NCBI RefSeq assembly: GCF_003063265.1
Contig: NZ_NERU01000006.1
Location: 140,235 to 204,234 of the forward strand
Length of the DNA stretch: 64,000 nt
Reading direction: 5' to 3'
Source of the DNA: Limnohabitans sp. WS1
GTDB lineage: Bacteria; Pseudomonadota; Gammaproteobacteria; Burkholderiales; Burkholderiaceae_C
The position numbers and the translations under genes are program-made. The notes below the pieces were generated by a model. It ran no database searches. It worked only from the letters and a program-made list of their open reading frames with translations, and was not told where the DNA came from. Position 1 is the first letter of the stretch, and every line of letters begins with the position of its first letter. This document shows positions 9,293-17,739 of the stretch, piece by piece.

Positions 9293-9314
9293 CCCCTCAA
9301 CGCCTTGCCCCCCT

Positions 9315-9964
9315 GTAGGAGCGACGCCCCCGTCGCGATAAGCCCCACAGACCATTAAGAATCGCCCCGAGGGCGGGGCTCCCACAAAAGGCAGGGCAAT
9401 GTCCCTGTGGGAGCGACGCCCTCGTCGCGAAAAGCCTTGCAGACCACCAAGAATCGCCCCGAGGGCGGGGCTCCCACAAGGGGCAAAAAACCATCGCCCC
9501 GAGGGCAGGGCTCCCACAAATGGCAGGGCAATGTCCCTGTAGGAGCGACGCCCTCGTAGCGATAATCCTCGCAGACCACCACCCATCGCCCCGAGGGCGG
9601 GGCTCCTACAAATGGCAGGGCAATGTCCCTGTAGGAGCGACGCCCCCGTCGCGAAAAGCCCCGCAAACCACCAAGAATCGCCCCGAGGGCGGAGCTCCCA
9701 CAAGGTGCAAAAAACCATCGCCCCGAGGGCAGGGCTCCTACAAAAGGCAGGGCAATGTCCCTGTAGGAGCGACGCCCCCGTCGCGATAAGCCCCGCAGAC
9801 CACCAAGAATCGCCCCGAGGGCGGGGCTCCCACAAGGGGAAAAAACCATCGCCCCGAGGGCGGGGCTCCCACAAAACGCAGGGCATTCCCCCTGTAGGAG
9901 CGACGCCCCCGTCGCGATAAGCCTCGCAGACCACCAAGAATCGCCCCGAGGGCGGGGCTCCCAC
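9315..9964. repeat. REP array D
   Basis: Five or more REP pairs plus extra solitary right-half REPs downstream of the transglycosylase gene. Right-half pairs joined by linkers like CAAGGGGCAAAAAACCATCG sit 40 bp apart (9456/9496, 9680/9720) or 39 bp apart (9812/9851), the same unit that is amplified in array E. The array ends about 140 bp before the RAYT gene. Confidence 0.9.
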
Positions 9965-10107
9965 AAAAGACACACAACAGATCGCAACCGTGTGTGCCGC
10001 GCCCGGTTAATGAACAAACTTTTACAAATTCATAAACTATTGATTTAAATTCACCTTGCATGCCCTACACCCCCACTCCAATAATTTAAAAAAGAGGGAG
10101 GTGCAAG

Positions 10108-10551
10108 ATGGATAACAAGCCACGTTCGAGCAACTTGCGGACAGGTCGGTACACGCTGACGGGGCAAATCTATTTGCTCACAACGGTCACGGTGGATCGA
10201 CAGCCGGTGTTTGCAGATTTCCAGGCCGCACGTTGCGTGATTCATTGCCTTCAACAAGCCCAGCAGTTGCAGCACGCCGACACCTTGGCGTTTGTGGTCA
10301 TGCCTGACCACTTGCATTGGCTCATGCAACTGGGGCCAAACAACGATTTGTCGAAATGCATGTCGGGTGTCAAATCCATCAGCGCCAGGCAGCTTGGAAG
10401 TCCTGTCTGGCAAAAAGGATTTCACGACCATGCCGTTCGCAAAGAGGAAGACCTGCCCGCTTTGGCTCGGTATGTGGTTGCCAATCCCGTCCGTGCAGGT
10501 TTGGTGCCGCGTGTAGGCCTCTACCCACATTGGGATGCCATCTGGGTTTGA
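10108..10551 (+). CDS. rayT: REP-associated tyrosine transposase (RAYT, Y1/HUH family)
   Basis: A 147-residue HUH-superfamily single-strand transposase related to IS200/IS605 TnpA. The HLH metal-binding motif (MPDHLHWLM, H68 and H70) and the nucleophile Y122 in RYVVANPVRAGL are in their family positions, with the N-terminal GRYTLTGQIYLLTTVT strand. RAYTs bind and cut REP hairpins through a conserved 5' tetranucleotide (GTAG in E. coli; family knowledge). REP arrays lie on both sides, all with a GTAG head, so this is the likely mobiliser of the repeats in this genome. The ribosome binding site GAGGGAGGTG is excellent. The gene appears intact, without IS-type ends, as expected of a domesticated RAYT. 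Confidence 0.93.
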   Translation: MDNKPRSSNLRTGRYTLTGQIYLLTTVTVDRQPVFADFQAARCVIHCLQQAQQLQHADTLAFVVMPDHLHWLMQLGPNNDLSKCMSGVKSISARQLGSPVWQKGFHDHAVRKEEDLPALARYVVANPVRAGLVPRVGLYPHWDAIWV

Positions 10552-10576
10552 TCCACATCGCTCAGGGGGGGTGTTT

Positions 10577-11152
10577 GTAGGAGCGACGCCCTCGTCGCGA
10601 TAAGCGTTGCGGACCACCAAGAATCGCCCCGGGGGCGGGGCTCCTACAAAAGGCAGAGCATCTCCGGGGTCCACAAAAGGCAGGGGCATACCCGGGTTCA
10701 CAAATGCAGGGGCATGTCCCTGTAGGAGCGACGCCCTCGTCGCGATAAGCGTTGCGGATCACCAAGAATCGCCCCGGGGGCGGGGCTCCCACAACGGGAA
10801 AAAACCAATCGCCCAAGGGGCGGGGCTCCTACAAGGGGAAAAAACCAATCGCCCCGGGGGCGGGGCTCCCACAAGGGGAAAAAACCAATCGCCCCGGGGG
10901 CGGGGCTCCCACAACGGGAAAAAACCAATCGCCCCGGGGGCGGGGCTCCCACAAGGGGAAAAAAACCATCGCCCCGGGGGCGGGGCTCCCACAAGGGGGA
11001 AAAACCAATCGCCTCGGGGGCGGGGCTCCCACAAGGGGGAAAAACCAATCGCCCCGGGGGCGGGGCTCCCACAAGGGGCAAAAAACAATCGCCCCGGGGG
11101 CGGGGCTCCTACAAGGGGGAAAAAACAATCGCCCCGGGGGCGGGGCTCCTAC
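10577..11152. repeat. REP array E with 10 right-half REPs at exact 40-bp spacing
   Basis: Two ordinary REP pairs (heads at 10577 and about 10724) are followed by ten tandem solitary CCCCG-type REPs in one orientation. Their GCCCCGGGGG cores (one GCCCAAGGGG, one GCCTCGGGGG) start at 10771, 10811, 10851, 10891, 10931, 10971, 11011, 11051, 11091 and 11131, exactly 40 bp apart. Linkers vary in base content (GGGGAAAAAA, GGGGGAAAAA, GGGGCAAAAAA) but unit length is kept. The array begins 25 bases after the RAYT stop. Confidence 0.93.
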
Positions 11153-11511
11153 AAGGGGCGAAATCCGAAGGCCGATGTGTTCGTTGGCACACCCTCCAAC
11201 ACCCAACATAACGATCAACTTTTACAAATTTCATCAATCGTTATTCCACTTTGAACCGATCAAGCAAAGCCCCAACGTCCGTGAAATTTTTACATTTGGG
11301 CACAAAAAATTTTAAATGAACTATTTATATCTCAATAACTATAAATATCTACAAATTTATCAATATTATTCAACACAAGGCACAAAAAATTAAACTATGT
11401 GTAAATTGTTACTTTCACAGCCTTGCAATGATTCTCAAATATACTAACCCTCACAGATTTATTGTTTTTAACATTGAATGTCTGAAATGTGCCTCAAACG
11501 TTGACGGTACT

Positions 11512-11519
11512 GCGGTAGC
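11512..11519 (+). promoter_or_regulatory. ops-like element upstream of wza
   Basis: TGCGGTAGCC contains GCGGTAGC, the core of the E. coli ops/JUMPstart element (GGCGGTAGC) through which RfaH loads onto RNA polymerase to let long polysaccharide operons be read through. It lies 126 bases before the wza ATG, a usual place. An 8-base match is weak evidence. Confidence 0.35.
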
Positions 11520-11526
11520 CATGGTT

Positions 11527-11563
11527 TTTTGAGTATTTGTGAATACTTTTCAATGACTCAAAA
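11527..11563 (+). promoter_or_regulatory. Nested inverted repeats upstream of wza
   Basis: AGTATT-TGTG-AATACT (11532-11547) is a perfect inverted repeat, itself within an outer TTTTGAGT...ACTCAAAA pair (11527-11534 and 11556-11563). It could be an operator or an RNA leader hairpin next to the ops-like site. Confidence 0.4.
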
Positions 11564-11644
11564 CCTTCTCAAAGCGTTGTTCGCCATTCAAAACCCCCCA
11601 ATGGCCTACGTACAAACCACAAGCCCTCTTCAAGCTTGCGCCTC

Positions 11645-12766
11645 ATGAAACAGTTATTCCTTCGGGCCATGCCCCTGTTGGCCGCAGCCGCATTGGGTGG
11701 CTGTGCTTACGCGCCTGGGTTTTACACAGGCACCAACAGTGCAGGCCCCGAATGGCTCAACGCGGCCTTTGACCCTGCCGACGCGCCACCGCCTGGCTCG
11801 CTCCTCAGCATCACCCCCGAGTTGTTGCGTCAACAACGCGCCAGTCAATCCAACGACATTCCCGAGCCCGTCAAACAGCTCTTCGACAAACCCAAGCCCT
11901 ACCTCATTGGCGCTGGCGACGTCATCAGCATCATGGTTTGGGGCCACCCCGAGTTTTCACAAACCACCACCGGCACCCAAGGCGGCGGTGACGCGGCCAA
12001 CAGCGGTTTCAACATCAGCCCCGACGGCCTGATCCAGTTCCCCTATGTGGGCACGCTCAAGCTGGCAGGACTCACCGAATACCAAGCCCGCGACCTCTTG
12101 GTTTCGCGGCTGTCCGAATACATCAAGGCACCTCAAGTCACCTTGCGCGTGCAAGCGTTTCGCAGTGGCCGCATTCACATCGACGGTGAAGTGCGCACTC
12201 CAGGCACCATGCCCATCAACGACATGCCCATGACCCTGACCGAAGTCATTGGCAGGGCAGGGGGCTTCACCCCCACGGCCGACCGCGCCGCCATTGCCGT
12301 CACACGCAACGGCAAAACCGCCACCGTCAACCTGCCGCAGCTCATTGAAAAAGGCATCAACCCCTCCAACATCATGCTGCGCCACGACGACCTCGTGCGC
12401 GTGCTGGGCCGCGAAGATGCCAAAGTGTTTGTGCTGGGCGAAGTGCTGCGCCCCAGCACCCAGTCACTGCGCAACGGTCGCCTCACCCTGAACGAAGCCC
12501 TGAGCGAAGCCGGTGGCATCAACCCCAATTCGGCCGACCCGCGCCAAATCTTTGTGGTGCGCACGGCCAACCCCGAGCAACCCGAGCTGTACCACCTCAA
12601 CGCCAAATCACCCCTGGCCTATGCCCTGTCTGCCGGGTTTGAACTTCAAGCACGCGACGTGATTTATGTCGACCCCGTGCCCCTTGTCCGATGGAACCGT
12701 GTGATCAGCCTGGTCCTGCCCAGCGCCCAAGCTGTCACCACCACCCGCATCGTGACAGGCAACTGA
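11645..12766 (+). CDS. wza: Wza-type outer membrane polysaccharide export lipoprotein
   Basis: A 373-residue polysaccharide export (OPX) protein that would form the outer-membrane exit channel. The ATG at 11645 starts a lipoprotein signal with lipobox LGGC (C20); an in-frame TTG at 11636 is less likely. The Poly_export domain begins around residue 75 (YLIGAGDVISIMVWGHPEF) and is followed by SLBB-type repeats (VHIDGEVRTPG-like RIHIDGEVRTPGTMPI, then VFVLGEVLRPS). The C-terminus has a short amphipathic end (VLPSAQAVTTTRIV), fitting the Wza membrane helix. It is the first gene of a wza-wzb-wzc operon, 4 bases ahead of wzb. Confidence 0.92.
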   Translation: MKQLFLRAMPLLAAAALGGCAYAPGFYTGTNSAGPEWLNAAFDPADAPPPGSLLSITPELLRQQRASQSNDIPEPVKQLFDKPKPYLIGAGDVISIMVWGHPEFSQTTTGTQGGGDAANSGFNISPDGLIQFPYVGTLKLAGLTEYQARDLLVSRLSEYIKAPQVTLRVQAFRSGRIHIDGEVRTPGTMPINDMPMTLTEVIGRAGGFTPTADRAAIAVTRNGKTATVNLPQLIEKGINPSNIMLRHDDLVRVLGREDAKVFVLGEVLRPSTQSLRNGRLTLNEALSEAGGINPNSADPRQIFVVRTANPEQPELYHLNAKSPLAYALSAGFELQARDVIYVDPVPLVRWNRVISLVLPSAQAVTTTRIVTGN

Positions 12767-12770
12767 AGGC

Positions 12771-13205
12771 ATGCGGCACATCCTGACCCTGTGCGTGGGC
12801 AACATTTGCCGCAGCCCCTTGGCCCAAGCCTTGTTGGCGCGTGAACTGCCCGAGCACCACGTCCGATCAGCCGGCCTGAGCGCCATGGTCGGCTACCCGG
12901 CCGACCCCGAAGTCATCCGTGTGGCCAAAGAGCAAGGGCTCGAATTGCAAGCCCACCGGGCGCAGCAAGTCACCAGCGTCATGTGCCAACAAGCCGAACT
13001 GATTTTGGTGATGGAACAAGAGCACAAAACCCAACTCGAACAGCTCTACCCGCAAGTGCGCGGCAAAGTGTTTCGCCTGGGCCTGTATGGGCAATTTGAC
13101 ATTGCCGACCCCTATCGCCAATCCAGCGAAGCATTTGACACGGCCTACCAAGGCATCGCACAAGGCGTTGCCCTCTGGCTGCCACGCATCAAAAAATTGA
13201 ACTGA
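12771..13205 (+). CDS. wzb: Low-molecular-weight protein tyrosine phosphatase (Wzb)
   Basis: A 144-residue LMW-PTP. The phosphate loop CVGNICRS is at C8-R14 (C-X5-R) and the general-acid D113 sits in ADPYRQS, both in canonical positions. Wzb dephosphorylates the tyrosine-rich tail of Wzc, and cycles of phosphorylation control chain length and export (family knowledge). The gene lies between wza and wzc with gaps of 4 and 2 bases, so it is part of the same transcript. Confidence 0.93.
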   Translation: MRHILTLCVGNICRSPLAQALLARELPEHHVRSAGLSAMVGYPADPEVIRVAKEQGLELQAHRAQQVTSVMCQQAELILVMEQEHKTQLEQLYPQVRGKVFRLGLYGQFDIADPYRQSSEAFDTAYQGIAQGVALWLPRIKKLN

Positions 13206-13207
13206 CC

Positions 13208-15490
13208 ATGAATCTTCCTAACCCGAGTGCGCAACTGACAGCGCAACCCGCATCGCCCATGGTCGATGAAGACGACGGCATCAACCTGCTCGACATGCTG
13301 GACGTGCTGATTGATCAGCGCTACCTCATTGCCATCGTCACCACCATCGTCTTGGCCATCGGCGCCGGTTATGCACTGACTACGACACCCATTTACGAAG
13401 CCAACTCGCTCATCCAAGTCGAAGACACCAAAGGCAACTCACTGGGCGCACTCATGGGCGAAAACAGCGCCCTGTTCGACGTCAAATCGCCAGCCAGCGC
13501 CGAAATCGAAATCTTGCGCTCGCGCCTGGTGGTCGGCCAAGCCGCCAGCAACCTGCAACTCGACTTGTCGGTCACGCCCAAATACGTGCCCTACATCGGC
13601 GCATGGCTGTCACGCAGTGCCACCGAACCGTCTAACCCCAGCTTTGCAGGCTTCAAAGGTTATGTGCGCGGCAACGAAAGCCTGCGCGTGGCCCGTCTTG
13701 ACCTCCCCGCACCGCTTTTGGGCATGCGCTTCACTGTGCTGGTGACCGACACCGGCTACGAACTGGTCACCGAGGCGGGCACCAAACTGGGCGAAGGGGT
13801 GGTTGGCAAGCCACTGACCTTCAGCTACCAAGGCCATTCGGGTGAACTGCTGATCGCCAAACTGGTGGGCAAGCCTGGCGCAGAGTTTTTTGTGTCCCGC
13901 AGCTCTTTGCTGGGCGTGACCCAGCAGCTGCAAAACCAAATGAAAATCACCGAGCAAGGCCGCCAATCAGGCGTCTTGCGCGTCACCCTTGAAGGTGCCA
14001 ACCCCGATCGCATTGCCCAAATCCTGAATGAAGTGGGCAACCTGTACGTGCGTCAAAACACCGAACGCAAGGCGGCAGAAGCCAAAAAGTCGCTTGAGTT
14101 TTTGAACACACAACTGCCTCAGCTCAAAAAACAACTCGAACAGTCCGAAGCCAGCTTCAACCAGTTCCGCACCCAGCAAGGCACCTTCGACCTCGACACC
14201 GAAGCCAATGCCTATCTCTCGCAAGTGGTGAACCTCAAAGTCAAGTTGTTCGAACAGCAAAGCAAACGCAAAGAACTCGAACTGCGCTACACCGCCAAGC
14301 ACCCCAGTGTGGAAGCGGTCGACATCAGCATCCGTGACATCAAAACCGAACTGCGCGAAGCCGAAAAGAAAGTCAAAAAGCTCCCGACCATCGAGCAAGA
14401 CCTGCTGCGCCTGACGCGTGACGTCAAAGTCGACAGTGCCCTCTACACCAACTTGCTCAACAGCGCCCAACAACTGGGCTTGGTCAAAGAAGGCAAAGTC
14501 GGCAATGTGCGCATCATCGACAAAGCCGTGACCCCTGAAAGGGCCATCAAACCGAATCGTTCATCCATTGTGGGCATCTCGGCATTGCTGGGCCTCTTGG
14601 CCGGGTTGGGCCTCGCCTTTTTGCGCAACAGCCTGCGCCCCGGCATTAAAAACGCCGAAGAGCTTGAACACCGCTTGGGCCTGAACGTCTTTGCCACCGT
14701 GCCCCTGTCTGCAGCGCAGCAACAGCTCGACATCGACACCATGGCCAAAAAGCCTGGCAGCCACTTGTTGGCCACCTTGCGCCCCAACGAAGCGGCCATC
14801 GAAAGCCTGCGCAGCCTGCGCACCGCTTTGCAATTTGCCATGCTCGAGGCCCCCAACAACATCGTGTTGATCACCGGCCCCACGCCCAACATTGGCAAGT
14901 CATTCACTGCGGCCAACTTTGCAGCCGTGTTGTCTGCAGCGGGCCAGCGCGTGTTGCTGATCGACGCGGACATGCGCAAAGGCCACATCAACCAGTTCTT
15001 TGGTTTGTCACGCGGCATGGGTTTTTCCGAACTCATCACGGGCACACAAGTTTTGGACAAAGTGCTGCACCGCAACGTGGCCCCGGGTCTGGACTTTATT
15101 ACCACCGGCACCATGCCACCCAACCCGGCTGAGCTGCTGATGTCGCCCGCCACACAAGCGCTGTTCAAGAGCTTGTCAGAGCAATACGACCTGGTGCTGA
15201 TTGACAGCCCCCCCGTGCTGGCCGTGTCCGACACCGCCATCTTGGCCCCCATGGCCGGCACCACCTTCCTGGTGGTCCGCGCCGACGTCTCGTCACTGGG
15301 CGAAGTGCAAGAAGCCGTCAAACGCATTGCGCAGTCGGGCGAGTCGGTCAAAGGCATCATCTTCAACGGCCTCGACATCTCCAAACGCCGTTACGGCTAT
15401 GGCTACGGTTATGGCTACGGCTACAAATACAAACGCTACGGCTACCGTTACCAGTCGTACAACTACGGCCAAGACAAACCCCGCAATTGA
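13208..15490 (+). CDS. wzc: Wzc-type polysaccharide co-polymerase and tyrosine autokinase
   Basis: A 760-residue inner-membrane protein. An N-terminal Wzz domain (about 20-115, first membrane segment YLIAIVTTIVLAIGAGYAL) is followed by a coiled-coil periplasmic region (about 280-430), a second membrane segment (SIVGISALLGLLAGLGLAFL, about 455) and a BY-kinase domain: Walker A-like GPTPNIGKS near 557, Walker A' LLIDADMRKG near 582 and Walker B LVLIDSPP near 662. The tail from about residue 720 carries 12 tyrosines in about 30 residues, mostly as Y-G repeats, the autophosphorylation cluster that Wzb would reverse. Walker A has N-I instead of the common G-V/E-G, as in other members. Confidence 0.93.
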   Translation: MNLPNPSAQLTAQPASPMVDEDDGINLLDMLDVLIDQRYLIAIVTTIVLAIGAGYALTTTPIYEANSLIQVEDTKGNSLGALMGENSALFDVKSPASAEIEILRSRLVVGQAASNLQLDLSVTPKYVPYIGAWLSRSATEPSNPSFAGFKGYVRGNESLRVARLDLPAPLLGMRFTVLVTDTGYELVTEAGTKLGEGVVGKPLTFSYQGHSGELLIAKLVGKPGAEFFVSRSSLLGVTQQLQNQMKITEQGRQSGVLRVTLEGANPDRIAQILNEVGNLYVRQNTERKAAEAKKSLEFLNTQLPQLKKQLEQSEASFNQFRTQQGTFDLDTEANAYLSQVVNLKVKLFEQQSKRKELELRYTAKHPSVEAVDISIRDIKTELREAEKKVKKLPTIEQDLLRLTRDVKVDSALYTNLLNSAQQLGLVKEGKVGNVRIIDKAVTPERAIKPNRSSIVGISALLGLLAGLGLAFLRNSLRPGIKNAEELEHRLGLNVFATVPLSAAQQQLDIDTMAKKPGSHLLATLRPNEAAIESLRSLRTALQFAMLEAPNNIVLITGPTPNIGKSFTAANFAAVLSAAGQRVLLIDADMRKGHINQFFGLSRGMGFSELITGTQVLDKVLHRNVAPGLDFITTGTMPPNPAELLMSPATQALFKSLSEQYDLVLIDSPPVLAVSDTAILAPMAGTTFLVVRADVSSLGEVQEAVKRIAQSGESVKGIIFNGLDISKRRYGYGYGYGYGYKYKRYGYRYQSYNYGQDKPRN

Positions 15491-15498
15491 ATCCCCCC

Positions 15499-15814
15499 GT
15501 AGGAGCGACGCCCCCGTCGCGATAAGCCGCGCAGACCACCAACAATCGCTCCCACAAAGGCAACCCCCCTGTAGGAGCGACGCCCCCGTCGCGAAAACCC
15601 TCGCACACCACCAACAATCGCCCCGAGGGCGGGGCTCCCACAAAGACAATCCCCCTTGTAGGAGCGACGCCCCCGTCGCGAAAACCCTCGCAGACCCCCA
15701 ACAATCGCCCCGAGGGCAGGGCTCCCACAAAGGCAATCCCCTTGTAGGAGCGACGCCCTCGTCGCGAAAAGCCTCGCAGACCACCACCCATCGCCCCGAG
15801 GGCGGGGCTCCCAC
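15499..15814. repeat. REP array F
   Basis: Four REP pairs directly after the wzc stop (9 bases away) and before the next gene. The first right half is truncated to TCGCTCCCAC, having lost its stem. The array separates wzc from the WecA-like gene inside the locus. Confidence 0.9.
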
Positions 15815-15846
15815 AAAATGCAGGCACCCTGCCAAACCCATCAACC

Positions 15847-16956
15847 ATGACCACAAGCAACACCCTCTGCATCGTCAGCACGGCGTTCGTGGCTTCATTG
15901 CTGTCGGCGGTTTTTTTGGTCTTGACCCAAAAAATCCATGGCCGCTACAGCAACGATGAAACGCATGGCATCCAAAAATCGCACCGCACCGCCACACCGC
16001 GAATCGGTGGCGTCGCCATCGTTGTCGGTTTGATTGCGGCATGGGCTTTGGCCGATCAACAAACACAAGCCATTCTTGGCCCCTTGCTCTTGGCCGGGTT
16101 CCCTGCATTTGTCTTCGGGCTGGCCGAAGACTTGACCAAAAAAATCGGTGTCATGCCCCGCCTGCTGGCCACTTTTGCGTCGGGCATTTTGGGCTGGTGG
16201 CTCACCGGCGTGTCGCTCACCTCGGTGGACATCCCCTTCCTCAACCCCTTGCTTAGCATCACCTTTGTCTCGGTGCTGTTCACCGCTTTTGCCATTGGCG
16301 GTGTGGCCAACGGCATCAACATCATTGACGGTTACAACGGTCTGGCCAGTGGTTTTGTCACGCTGGCCCTCATGGGCATCGGCGCCATTGCCTTCGATTC
16401 GCAAGACATGGGCTTGACAGTGGCCTGCTTTGCATTGGCCGCGTCATTCCTGGGCTTTTGGTTGGTCAACTGGCCTTGGGGCAAATTGTTCTTGGGCGAC
16501 GGCGGCAGTTATTTTGGCGGTTTTGCCTTGGCTTGGGCCTGCGTCATGCTCATTGAGCGCGATGCCGAAATCACCGCCTTTGCCCCCTTGCTGGTGTGCA
16601 TTCACCCCGTGACCGAAGTGTTGTTCAGCATTTACCGCCGCAAACTGCGTCGCACCCACATTGGTCACCCCGACCGGCTCCACTTGCACAACCTCATCAT
16701 GCGCCGCGTGGTGCGCAGTCGCCTGCATATCAGACCCAATTTGAGCAACCCTGCTGCTGGCTTGTTGTTGGCACTCATGTCTTTGCCCGCCATTGTGGTG
16801 GCCTATGCCGTGCACGACAGCATCGTCTGGGGTGCCATCATGAGCTTGGTGTTCATGTTGGGCTATGTGAGCCTCTATGCCCGTTTGGTGCGCTTTCACT
16901 GGTGCTCACCCCTGGCCTTTTTGCTGCTCAAGCCCACACGCCCCAACTATGCGTGA
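15847..16956 (+). CDS. WecA/MraY-family undecaprenyl-phosphate glycosyl-1-phosphate transferase
   Basis: A 369-residue polytopic membrane enzyme that would transfer a sugar-1-phosphate (commonly HexNAc-1-P) from a UDP-sugar to undecaprenyl phosphate, the first step of repeat-unit synthesis. Family motifs: HKSHRTATPRIGGVAI near residue 43 (substrate loop), NGINIIDGYNGLASG near 157 with metal-binding aspartates, FLGDGGSYFGG near 216, and the cytoplasmic RTHIGHPDRLHLHNLI near 272 with its histidines. About ten hydrophobic segments are seen. No good ribosome binding site precedes the ATG. It is likely the priming enzyme of this locus, since no WbaP/PglC-like transferase is present. Confidence 0.87.
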   Translation: MTTSNTLCIVSTAFVASLLSAVFLVLTQKIHGRYSNDETHGIQKSHRTATPRIGGVAIVVGLIAAWALADQQTQAILGPLLLAGFPAFVFGLAEDLTKKIGVMPRLLATFASGILGWWLTGVSLTSVDIPFLNPLLSITFVSVLFTAFAIGGVANGINIIDGYNGLASGFVTLALMGIGAIAFDSQDMGLTVACFALAASFLGFWLVNWPWGKLFLGDGGSYFGGFALAWACVMLIERDAEITAFAPLLVCIHPVTEVLFSIYRRKLRRTHIGHPDRLHLHNLIMRRVVRSRLHIRPNLSNPAAGLLLALMSLPAIVVAYAVHDSIVWGAIMSLVFMLGYVSLYARLVRFHWCSPLAFLLLKPTRPNYA

Positions 16957-17022
16957 TGTCTTGAGCATGAAGTTTTATTTCCGTTTCCTTTAACCACTTT
17001 TCACCAAAGAAGGAGTTTTCTC

Positions 17023-17730
17023 ATGAAAGCAGTCAACAAAAAGCTGGGCCTCTTGGCCATCTGCGCGGGTGCACTCACTTTGGTGGCGTGCGGGGGGGAC
17101 AGTGCCACGGTGCCGCTCACGCTTCGCGGTGTGGCAGCCACCGGTCTGGCCATCGACGGCGGCAGCGTTGTGGTTCAGTGCGTCTCTGGTTCGGGTACGG
17201 CCACAACCTTGGCCAATGGTTCTTACAGCGTGACGGTTCAAAACGGCCAAGGCCCTTGCTTGATCACCGTGACCAAAGGTTCAGTGGTGCTTCGCTCCAT
17301 TTCGCCCCAAACCACCTCAGGCACTGCAGTGGCCAACGTCACGCCTTTCAGTAACGCCATTGTCAACTCCATCGTCGCAGCCAAAGGCGCTGGATCGCCA
17401 GCAGCATTGGTCACAGGCGGCTCTTTTGTGCCCAGCAACAGTGATTTGACCTCTGCCGTCACCGCCGTGATTGTGCAAATCAACGAAGCCTTGGCCGCCT
17501 TGCCTACCCCCATTGCGCCGTTGAGCCTGACCACCGATTTGTTGGGTCAAGTCGATTACGTAGCGGCCACAGTCAGCTCACCCAGCAGTGGCGACTTGTT
17601 GGACAAAGCCATTGACGCCTTGGTCCAAGGTGACGGCGTCACGTTGCCGCCCGCACTGGTGGCAGACATCAACACAGCCACCGACACCGTGGTGGACCCC
17701 ACCCCCACAGGCGGCACTGGCGGTTTCTAA
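17023..17730 (+). CDS. Predicted lipoprotein of unknown function
   Basis: A 235-residue secreted protein with a lipoprotein signal MKAVNKKLGLLAICAGALTLVAC (lipobox LVAC, Cys23) and a strong AAGGAG ribosome binding site. The mature part is rich in Ala, Thr, Ser, Val and Gly. Residues 30-75 (RGVAATGLAIDGGSVVVQC...) resemble a carboxypeptidase-regulatory-like beta domain in which modified segments read as 'ATG.A..G..V'. Only two cysteines remain after the lipobox. Function not recognised; position between the priming transferase and yjbH suggests a role in export or surface anchoring. Confidence 0.7.
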   Translation: MKAVNKKLGLLAICAGALTLVACGGDSATVPLTLRGVAATGLAIDGGSVVVQCVSGSGTATTLANGSYSVTVQNGQGPCLITVTKGSVVLRSISPQTTSGTAVANVTPFSNAIVNSIVAAKGAGSPAALVTGGSFVPSNSDLTSAVTAVIVQINEALAALPTPIAPLSLTTDLLGQVDYVAATVSSPSSGDLLDKAIDALVQGDGVTLPPALVADINTATDTVVDPTPTGGTGGF

Positions 17731-17739
17731 TCCCCCCAT

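Larger units (their letters stand above)
11153..11644. other. AT-rich leader region of the polysaccharide locus
   Basis: No gene is seen. The stretch is very AT-rich to about 11460, then has an ops-like GCGGTAGC (11512-11519) and nested inverted repeats (11527-11563) before the wza start. It is the natural place for the main promoter of the export operon. A TTTTACAAATTTCAT motif at about 11219 resembles one before the RAYT gene (about 10019). Confidence 0.5.
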
